Position numbers and translations under genes: made by a program. Below, piece by piece: positions 58,118-64,000 of a stretch of 64,000 nt of DNA. The notes under the pieces are model-generated. The model was not told where the DNA came from. It did not search any database and saw only the letters and a list, made by a program, of their open reading frames with translations. Source of the stretch: Sphingobium subterraneum (GTDB lineage Bacteria; Pseudomonadota; Alphaproteobacteria; Sphingomonadales; Sphingomonadaceae); assembly GCF_014199435.1 (NCBI RefSeq), contig NZ_JACIJP010000001.1, positions 1,178,001 through 1,242,000 on the forward strand. Direction: 5' to 3'. How positions within the stretch are numbered: position 1 is the first letter of the stretch; each line of letters starts with the position of its first letter.

Positions 58118-59260
58118 TCAGCCAATCAAGCCGGAGAGGCTTTTCCACAGACCGAAGGAACCAAGATCGTTGAAAGTCACCATGATCATCATCGTCAGCA
58201 GCAGCGCCAGACCGGACCGATAGGCGAAATCCTGCACCCGCGCACTCACCGGGCGCCGCTGTATCGCCTCGATTCCATAAAAAAGCAGGTGTCCGCCATC
58301 CAGCATAGGAATTGGCAACAGGTTGATGAACCCCAAGTTAATCGAGATCAGCGCCATGAGGAAGATGAAGCTTTCCGGCCCCATCGCCGCCGCCTGCCCT
58401 GAAATATCGGCAATCTTGAGTGGCCCGCCCAGTTCCTTGACCGATCGCCGCCCAGTGATGATCTGGCCCATGCCATCCAGCGCCGACACGGTGATCTGCA
58501 CCGCATGGCGATAACCCACCAGCGGCGCTTCGATCACGCTGACCTTTCGCCATGTCACCATGTTCGATGCAACGCCCAGCTGGCCGAGCCGATAGATATT
58601 TCCGAAGCGGTCGGTCTCGATCCGTGTGCCTGCGGCAATGTCGCGCGCGAACGTCCGCCCGTCTCGCTCGACCACATAGGGCAGCACTTCGCCGGGGCGC
58701 AGGCTGACGATGTTCGAAATATCCCCGAAGCTGTCGATGCTTCGTCCCATGATGCTGACGATGCGGTCACCGGGCTGCAAGCCCGCCGCCTGCGCCGCCG
58801 ATCCGGCGGCGATCCGCCCGATCACCGGCTCGCTGACCGGCTCGCCGCGCACAGTCGCCAGCCCGCCCAGCAACAGCACCGCGAAAATCAGGTTGATGGC
58901 CGGCCCCGCCGCCACGATCGCCGCCTTCTGCCACAGCGGCTTGGCGGGAAAGCTCTGCGCGCGCTCCTCCGGTGGCAGGGTGAGCCACGACGTGTCCGTC
59001 TGGCTCGCCGCGTTCATGTCACCCATGAACTTGACATAGCCGCCCAAGGGCAGCGCCGCGATCCGCCAGCGCGTCCCGCGCCGGTCGTTCCACCCGACCA
59101 GCTCGGGACCGAAGCCGATGGAAAACACCTCCGCCTTCACACCGCACCAGCGGGCGACCAGATAATGGCCCAGCTCGTGAATGAACACCAGCGGGCCGAT
59201 CACCGCCACAAAGGCGAGCACGGTCAGCAGGGGGCTGGGCAACAGATCAGAAAGGGTCAT
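58118..59260 (-). CDS. rseP: Site-2 protease RseP (M50 zinc metalloprotease)
   Basis: 380 residues. Zinc site HELGH in FIHELGHYLVARW (about 28), a central PDZ domain (about 115-200, LQPGDRIVSIMG) and the third zinc ligand region NLLPIPMLDGGHLL near the C-terminus, with membrane helices around both. Cleaves anti-sigma factors within the membrane. Start overlaps the dxr stop by ATGA. Confidence 0.96.
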   Translation of the reverse strand: MTLSDLLPSPLLTVLAFVAVIGPLVFIHELGHYLVARWCGVKAEVFSIGFGPELVGWNDRRGTRWRIAALPLGGYVKFMGDMNAASQTDTSWLTLPPEERAQSFPAKPLWQKAAIVAAGPAINLIFAVLLLGGLATVRGEPVSEPVIGRIAAGSAAQAAGLQPGDRIVSIMGRSIDSFGDISNIVSLRPGEVLPYVVERDGRTFARDIAAGTRIETDRFGNIYRLGQLGVASNMVTWRKVSVIEAPLVGYRHAVQITVSALDGMGQIITGRRSVKELGGPLKIADISGQAAAMGPESFIFLMALISINLGFINLLPIPMLDGGHLLFYGIEAIQRRPVSARVQDFAYRSGLALLLTMMIMVTFNDLGSFGLWKSLSGLIG

Positions 59261-60426
59261 CCGGTTCGCACGCTTTCCGTCAGGCGACGCGCCTCGTGCC
59301 GGGCGCTTGCGTCAGCATCCATAACCTCGGCGATGGTCGCCGGGGCGGAGCCTCTATAGCGGGACAGACACCGCTCAACAATGGCGGCGATGTCGAGGAA
59401 GCCAATCTCCCCGGCGAGGAAGGCCGCGACAGCCACCTCGTTCGCTGCGTTTAGCACGGCGGGCAGTGCGCCGCCCGCCTCTCCCGCCTGCCGAGCAAGG
59501 CGCAATGCAGGAAAACGCGCCTCGTCCGGCGCCTCGAAATCCAGCCGACCGATGGTTGCAAGGTCAAGTGGCGCGCAGGGGCTGGCCATGCGGCGCGGCC
59601 AGGCCAGCGCATGGGCGATCGGAATGCGCATGTCCGGCGCGCCCAACTGTGCCAGCGTCGAGCAGTCGCGATACTCGACCAACGAATGAATGACGGATTG
59701 CGGGTGGACGAGGATCTCGATCTTTTCGAGACCGATGGGGAACAGATGCCCCGCCTCGATCAGCTCCAGCCCCTTGTTCATCATCGTCGCGCTGTCGATG
59801 CTGATCTTTGCGCCCATCGACCAGTTCGGATGCTTGACCGCCTGCGCCGGGGTCACGGAGCCCATTTCGTTGATGCTCAGCATACGGAACGGGCCGCCGC
59901 TCGCGGTCAGGATGATGCGGCGCACGTCCGCAAGCTCGCTGCCCGCGAGGCACTGGAAAATGGCATTGTGCTCGCTATCGACGGGCAGCAAGGTCGCTCC
60001 GGAGCGCGCCACGGCGTCCATCATCAACTGCCCGGCGGAGACGAGCGATTCCTTGTTGGCGAGCGCGACCGTCTTGCCGCCTTCAATCGCGGCGAGCGTG
60101 GGGGCCAGCCCCGCACAGCCGACGATCGCCGCCATGGTCCAGTCCGCACCCAATCGCGCCGCGTCGACCAGTGCCTGCTCGCCCGCCGCTGCCTCGATCC
60201 CCGTCCCCGCGAGCGCGTCGCGCAGCGCGGCATAATGCGTCTCGTCCGCGACTACCGCGACCTGCGCCCCGTGCTTGCGCGCCAGCTCAGCGAGCGCCAC
60301 CGGATCGCTGTTAGCGGTCAGCGCGAGCACGCGGAAAGCATCGGGCTCCCGCTCGATCAAATCGAGCGTCGAGGTCCCGACCGATCCCGTGGCGCCGAAG
60401 ATGGAGATGCTGCGCGTAGCGGCCAT
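59257..60426 (-). CDS. dxr: 1-deoxy-D-xylulose 5-phosphate reductoisomerase
   Basis: 389 residues. NADPH motif FGATGSVGTSTLDLI, metal-binding LLPVDSEHNAIFQCL (Asp and Glu), LTASGGPFR and KHPNWSMGAKISIDSATMMN. Makes MEP in the non-mevalonate isoprenoid pathway; placed between rseP and cdsA as in most alphaproteobacteria. Start shares one base with the cdsA stop. Confidence 0.97.
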   Translation of the reverse strand: MAATRSISIFGATGSVGTSTLDLIEREPDAFRVLALTANSDPVALAELARKHGAQVAVVADETHYAALRDALAGTGIEAAAGEQALVDAARLGADWTMAAIVGCAGLAPTLAAIEGGKTVALANKESLVSAGQLMMDAVARSGATLLPVDSEHNAIFQCLAGSELADVRRIILTASGGPFRMLSINEMGSVTPAQAVKHPNWSMGAKISIDSATMMNKGLELIEAGHLFPIGLEKIEILVHPQSVIHSLVEYRDCSTLAQLGAPDMRIPIAHALAWPRRMASPCAPLDLATIGRLDFEAPDEARFPALRLARQAGEAGGALPAVLNAANEVAVAAFLAGEIGFLDIAAIVERCLSRYRGSAPATIAEVMDADASARHEARRLTESVRTG

Positions 60427-61127
60427 CAGATCTTAGCTCCGATCATCAACCACTTGATAAATATGGAAACAACAATCAATACCGGCAGCAATCCATCCAC
60501 CCGGTCGAACAGGCCGCCATGACCCGGGATCAGGGTCCCGCTATCCTTGACGCCCGCTCTCCGCTTCATCCAGCTTTCAAAGAAGTCTCCTGCCTGCGCC
60601 ACGACTGCCAGCGGAGCGCCTACCTTGGCGACAAAGGGGATCGCGGAAAGAAACTGCGAGAAACTGAATACTGTCATGCTCACCATGATCAGTGCTAAAA
60701 CGATCGTTGCTCCGAGCATTCCGCCGAACAGGCCTGACCACGTCTTCGACGGGCTGATGGCGGGAGCGATCTTCGGACCGCCGATCAACCTCCCCGCAAA
60801 ATAAGCGCCGACATCGGTACCGATCACTGCGCCGATGGGAATTATCAGGAAAACCGCGTCAAGATTGAGCAGGCTGATACAGGCGGCGCCAATGTACGCA
60901 ATGCCGCCTGCCATCCACAGAGCGCGCACCGGAACACCCGGCGTGATCCGCCGCACCAGTCCCCAGAACTCCCACAGGACGCCAAGGCCAACTGCCACCA
61001 CCAGCGCCCGGAACACCCATCCGCCCTGCCACAGCGCAAAGCCCGCCACCACCAGCATGACCACTGCAGAAAGCGTCCGTATGCCCAGATCGGATTTCTT
61101 CTTTTCAGGAGAAGCGGGTGCCGTCAC
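60426..61127 (-). CDS. cdsA: Phosphatidate cytidylyltransferase
   Basis: 233 residues, multi-helix membrane protein. Signature SKTWSGLFGGMLGA (about 128) and GHGGLFDRVDGLLP near the C-terminus, with the conserved Asp residues. Forms CDP-diacylglycerol for phospholipid synthesis. Overlaps uppS by ATGA. Confidence 0.95.
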   Translation of the reverse strand: MTAPASPEKKKSDLGIRTLSAVVMLVVAGFALWQGGWVFRALVVAVGLGVLWEFWGLVRRITPGVPVRALWMAGGIAYIGAACISLLNLDAVFLIIPIGAVIGTDVGAYFAGRLIGGPKIAPAISPSKTWSGLFGGMLGATIVLALIMVSMTVFSFSQFLSAIPFVAKVGAPLAVVAQAGDFFESWMKRRAGVKDSGTLIPGHGGLFDRVDGLLPVLIVVSIFIKWLMIGAKI

Positions 61128-61879
61128 AGCCCACCAAAGCGCCGCTCACGCTCCTTGAAGCTCGCGAGCGCGGCGGCAAGTGCATCGCCGTCGAAATCCG
61201 GCCACAGCATGTCGGTGAAATACAGTTCCGCATAGGCCGCCTGCCACAGCAGGAAGTTGGACAGGCGCTGTTCCCCCGACGTGCGGATGAGAAGATCGAG
61301 CGGCGGCAGGTCGGCGGTGTCGAGCGCAGCGGAAATATGATCGATGCCGATCGCGTCGGGGGCGACCTCGCCCGCCGCCACGCGCGCGGCGAGCGTTCGC
61401 ACCGCCCGCGCCATTTCGTCCTGCGCGCCGTAGTTCAGCGCAATCGCGAGTGTTGAGCCGTCATTGCCCCGCGTCCGCTCGACCGCCGCTTCGATCAGCG
61501 CCACGGCATCCGCCTCGAACGCGCGATAGTCGCCGATGACCCGCAGGCGGACATTGTTGGCGTGAAACTCATCGAGATCCGCCTGGATGAAATGCTTGAG
61601 GATGCCGGTGAGGTCAGCGATTTCTTGCTGCGGCCGTTTCCAGTTTTCCGAGGAAAAAGCGTACAGCGTCAGGCAATCCAGCCCCATCTGCCGCGCGGCT
61701 CGTGCCACCTTGCGCACGGCCTCTACGCCCGCACGGTGCCCTGCCACGCGCGGCAGGAACCGCTTCTTCGCCCAGCGCCCGTTGCCATCCATGATGATGG
61801 CGACGTGACGCGCACCATGCTCTTGCGCAAATGTGGGTGCGGGTGTGGGTGCCGGGCTGGCCATGGCGCGAAACCGCAT
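61124..61879 (-). CDS. uppS: Undecaprenyl (di-trans,poly-cis) diphosphate synthase
   Basis: 251 residues. Substrate motif IIMDGNGRWAKKR (about 29-41, catalytic Asp), FSSENWKRP (about 90) and the C-terminal RTSGEQRLSNFLLWQ. Builds the undecaprenyl carrier for cell-wall synthesis. The first 15 residues are Ala/Pro-rich and a second ATG at 61864 is possible. Confidence 0.96.
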   Translation of the reverse strand: MRFRAMASPAPTPAPTFAQEHGARHVAIIMDGNGRWAKKRFLPRVAGHRAGVEAVRKVARAARQMGLDCLTLYAFSSENWKRPQQEIADLTGILKHFIQADLDEFHANNVRLRVIGDYRAFEADAVALIEAAVERTRGNDGSTLAIALNYGAQDEMARAVRTLAARVAAGEVAPDAIGIDHISAALDTADLPPLDLLIRTSGEQRLSNFLLWQAAYAELYFTDMLWPDFDGDALAAALASFKERERRFGGL

Positions 61880-61897
61880 ATCCTTCTGATAGACCGC

Positions 61898-62455
61898 TTA
61901 TTGGGTCAGAATTTCTTTTTCCTTGGCGGTCATCGCGCTGTCAATCTCGGCGATGGTGCTGTCGGTCAGCTTCTGGACTTCAGTTTCGAACCGCTTGCGC
62001 TCGTCCTCGCTGATCTCGCCCTTCTTCTCGTCGGCCTTCAGGCTGTCCATGCCATCGCGGCGCACGTTACGGGCGGCAACACGTGCGGCTTCGGCATATT
62101 TGCCCGCCAGCTTGGCGAGTTCCTTGCGGCGGTCTTCCGTCAAATCGGGGATCGGCAGGCGCAGCGTCTGTCCATCGACGATCGGGTTAAGGCCAAGGCC
62201 AGCCGAACGGATCGCCTTGTCGACCGGCGTCACGTTGCTGCGGTCCCACACCTGCACGGAAAGCAGGCGCGGTTCCGGCGCGGAAACCGTCGCCACCTGG
62301 TTGAGCGGCATATGCGCGCCATAAACCTCGACCGTGATGGGGTCGAGCAATGCGGTGTTCGCGCGACCGGTCCGCAGACCGGACAGATCGCCTTTCAATG
62401 CTTCCACCGCACCCTTCATTCGGCGTTCGAGATCCGCCTTGTCGAACTGGGCCAT
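61898..62455 (-). CDS. frr: Ribosome recycling factor
   Basis: 185 residues: [33 protein letters not shown] and [10 protein letters not shown] are diagnostic. Releases ribosomes from mRNA after termination with EF-G. 33 bases behind pyrH and 18 before uppS. Confidence 0.97.
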   Translation of the reverse strand: MAQFDKADLERRMKGAVEALKGDLSGLRTGRANTALLDPITVEVYGAHMPLNQVATVSAPEPRLLSVQVWDRSNVTPVDKAIRSAGLGLNPIVDGQTLRLPIPDLTEDRRKELAKLAGKYAEAARVAARNVRRDGMDSLKADEKKGEISEDERKRFETEVQKLTDSTIAEIDSAMTAKEKEILTQ

Positions 62456-62488
62456 ATGCGCTTCCTCTTTCCTTGTGATGCGGCCGGG

Positions 62489-63211
62489 CTACGCGGCAGG
62501 GCCGACGGTGGTCGCGATGCCATCGCCGCCGAGCACGCGGGTCAGGTTGCCCGTTTCGCGAATGTTGAACACTATGATGGGAATGGCGTTCTCGCGGCAC
62601 AGGGCCACGGCGCTTGCGTCCATCACTTTCAGATTATCATTGAGAACACGGTCAAAAGTTACTGATTCATAACGCTTTGCCTGTGCGTTCGTCTTGGGAT
62701 CGGCGTCATAAACGCCATCAACACTCGTGCCCTTGAACAGCGCGTCACAGCCCATTTCCGCCGCGCGCAACGCCGCCGCCGTATCGGTCGTGAAGAACGG
62801 ATTGCCCGTTCCCGCCGCAAAGATCACGATACGGCCCTTCTCCATATGCCGTACCGCGCGGCGGCGGATATAGGGTTCACACACCGTCTCCATCGGGATG
62901 GCGGATTGCACCCGCGTTTCAATGCCCATGCGCTCCAGCGCATTCTGCACCGCAAGCGCGTTCATGACCGTCGCGAGCATGCCCATATAATCGGCGCTGG
63001 TGCGGTCGAACCCCTTCGCGGCGGCCGCAAGACCCCGAAAGATATTCCCCCCGCCCACAACCATGCACAGTTCGAACCCGGCCTGTTTGGCGGCGGCGAC
63101 TTCGCCCGCGATCCGGTCCACCGTTGCCGGATCGATGCCGAAAGCCCCCTCGCCCATCAGCACCTCGCCGGACAGTTTCAGCAGGATACGTTTGAAGCTC
63201 GGTCGGGTCAT
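62489..63211 (-). CDS. pyrH: Uridylate kinase
   Basis: 240 residues: [15 protein letters not shown] at the N-terminus, VGGGNIFRG (about 58), and [15 protein letters not shown] (about 140). Phosphorylates UMP to UDP. ATG 63211 gives the conserved start; the longer frame adds an atypical 11-residue leader. Confidence 0.96.
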   Translation of the reverse strand: MTRPSFKRILLKLSGEVLMGEGAFGIDPATVDRIAGEVAAAKQAGFELCMVVGGGNIFRGLAAAAKGFDRTSADYMGMLATVMNALAVQNALERMGIETRVQSAIPMETVCEPYIRRRAVRHMEKGRIVIFAAGTGNPFFTTDTAAALRAAEMGCDALFKGTSVDGVYDADPKTNAQAKRYESVTFDRVLNDNLKVMDASAVALCRENAIPIIVFNIRETGNLTRVLGGDGIATTVGPAA

Positions 63212-63244
63212 AGCGGGTCGGAATTCCAGGGGACGGACAAACAA

Positions 63245-63299
63245 GTGGCGCGCACCTTAAGCGGTACGCGCCACAGTGCAAGCACCCGGTGGTGCTCGC
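63245..63299 (-). other. Two consecutive hairpins between tsf and pyrH
   Basis: GTGGCGCG (63245-63252) pairs with CGCGCCAC (63267-63274), and GCAAGCACC (63278-63286) pairs with GGTGCTCGC (63291-63299) apart from one A/C mismatch. No T-run follows on the minus strand. It may be a processing site or an attenuator between the elongation-factor and pyrH parts of the operon. Confidence 0.5.
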
Positions 63300-63316
63300 G
63301 TTCAATTAGTGCAGGA

Positions 63317-64000
63317 TCAGGAAACGCCAGCAGCAGCCGCGACTTCCGCCGCGAAATCGCTTTCTTCCTTCTCGATGCCTTCGCCAAGCTGGAAGCGGAC
63401 ATAATCCTTGAGCACGATCGACGCGCCAGCTTCCTTCGCTGCCTTGGCGACGACATCAGCAATCGGCGTCTTGTTGTCGATCACGAACAACTGGCTCAGC
63501 AGCGCGTTTTCCTTGGCGAACTTGGCCACCGCACCGTCGACCATCTTCGCGACGATCTCGGCGGGCTTGCCCGATTCGGCGGCCTTTTCGGCAGCGATCG
63601 CACGCTCACGCTCCAGCAAGGCCGGATCGATATCCGACGACGACAGCGCCAGCGGGAACGCAGCAGCGATGTGCATCGCGATCTGCTTGCCGAGCGGCTG
63701 GAGCACATCGGCGGAGGCATCGCCCTCGAGCGCAACCAGCACGCCGATCTTGCCCAGACCCGGCGCGGCCGCGTTGTGGACATAATCCACGACCAGACCC
63801 TTGCTCACCGACACGCGGCCCACGCGGCGCAGCGTCTGATTCTCGCCGATCGTGGCGATGTTGCCCACCAGCTTTTCGGCGATCGTGCCACCGGCCGGAT
63901 GCGCAGTCGCGCCAAGCGCTTCGGCGTCGGCAGCGCCAGTCAAAAGCGCAGCCTGCGCAGCGGTGCGCACGAAATCCTGGAACTGGTCGTTCTTCGCGAC
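63317..64000 (-). CDS. tsf: Translation elongation factor Ts (5' end outside window)
   Basis: About 227 C-terminal codons visible; the frame is open to the right edge (…[20 protein letters not shown]). Typical EF-Ts dimerisation domain features: [20 protein letters not shown] and [12 protein letters not shown], and the end [18 protein letters not shown]. Exchanges GDP for GTP on EF-Tu. Gene order tsf-pyrH-frr is universal in this group, and rpsB is expected just beyond. Confidence 0.95.
   Translation of the reverse strand, partial: VAKNDQFQDFVRTAAQAALLTGAADAEALGATAHPAGGTIAEKLVGNIATIGENQTLRRVGRVSVSKGLVVDYVHNAAAPGLGKIGVLVALEGDASADVLQPLGKQIAMHIAAAFPLALSSSDIDPALLERERAIAAEKAAESGKPAEIVAKMVDGAVAKFAKENALLSQLFVIDNKTPIADVVAKAAKEAGASIVLKDYVRFQLGEGIEKEESDFAAEVAAAAGVS

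Overview
The window is a high-GC alphaproteobacterial chromosome segment, most likely from a sphingomonad (Sphingomonas, Sphingobium or Novosphingobium type). The evidence is the housekeeping run at the right end (rpmE, fabZ, skp, bamA, rseP, dxr, cdsA, uppS, frr, pyrH, tsf), plus a TonB receptor, Rieske oxygenase parts and intradiol dioxygenases packed into one catabolic island. I saw no rRNA, tRNA, CRISPR array, insertion sequence or integrase. Species and substrates cannot be fixed from sequence alone.

Layout. (1) 1-10.8 kb: an LldD-type hydroxy-acid dehydrogenase (partial), a ThDP enzyme with benzoylformate-decarboxylase-like features and a divergent aldehyde dehydrogenase. An orphan secreted protein follows, then a three-component Rieske oxygenase set (oxygenase, ferredoxin, ferredoxin reductase) with an amidohydrolase, two related cupin-like proteins and a GlcG/HbpS protein. 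A palindrome TCGATWATCGA stands in two of its promoter regions. (2) 11.0-22.1 kb: amino-acid-type catabolism. A tightly coupled minus-strand operon encodes a CoA-transferase, SMP-30 lactonase, DapA-family lyase, a three-subunit HcnABC/hydroxyproline-dehydrogenase-type oxidoreductase and an SDR. Divergent from it are a class III aminotransferase and a BKACE enzyme. Then comes a dehydratase plus imine-reductase pair of the EutB/EutC or BhcB/BhcD kind. (3) 22.2-31.7 kb: a GlxA-type regulator, a Tat-exported isonitrile-hydratase-like DJ-1 protein coupled to an M28 peptidase, an uncharacterised envelope cassette (two DUF6644-like membrane proteins, a DUF6152-like protein and a secreted unknown), a YceI-cytochrome b561-YceI-NTF2 operon and a ToxR-like regulator. 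(4) 31.8-35.1 kb: copper resistance copL-copA-copB. (5) 35.2-48.1 kb: an IclR regulator divergent from PcaGH-like intradiol dioxygenase genes, an M20 deacylase and an MHS transporter. Then a TonB receptor, two more exported DJ-1 proteins, an EthD-like lipoprotein, a cytochrome c lipoprotein and a PQQ dehydrogenase. (6) 48.3-53.7 kb: tyrosine/phenylalanine catabolism under an Lrp/AsnC regulator (aminotransferase, HPPD, VOC protein, FahA, MaiA), with no canonical homogentisate dioxygenase. (7) 53.8-64 kb: envelope, lipid and translation housekeeping genes.

The most unusual feature is the set of three Tat-exported DJ-1/PfpI proteins. All three keep the Asp and Cys of isonitrile hydratases. They sit among a TonB receptor, copper genes, catechol-type dioxygenase genes and tyrosine catabolism. 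I offer, as a hypothesis only, a periplasmic route for processing imported isonitrile or related aromatic nitrogen compounds. The DUF6644/DUF6152 cassette is a second candidate for an undescribed system. Short AT-rich elements built on GTTGAYATATRAAAC recur in several promoters of the island and may mark a shared regulon.
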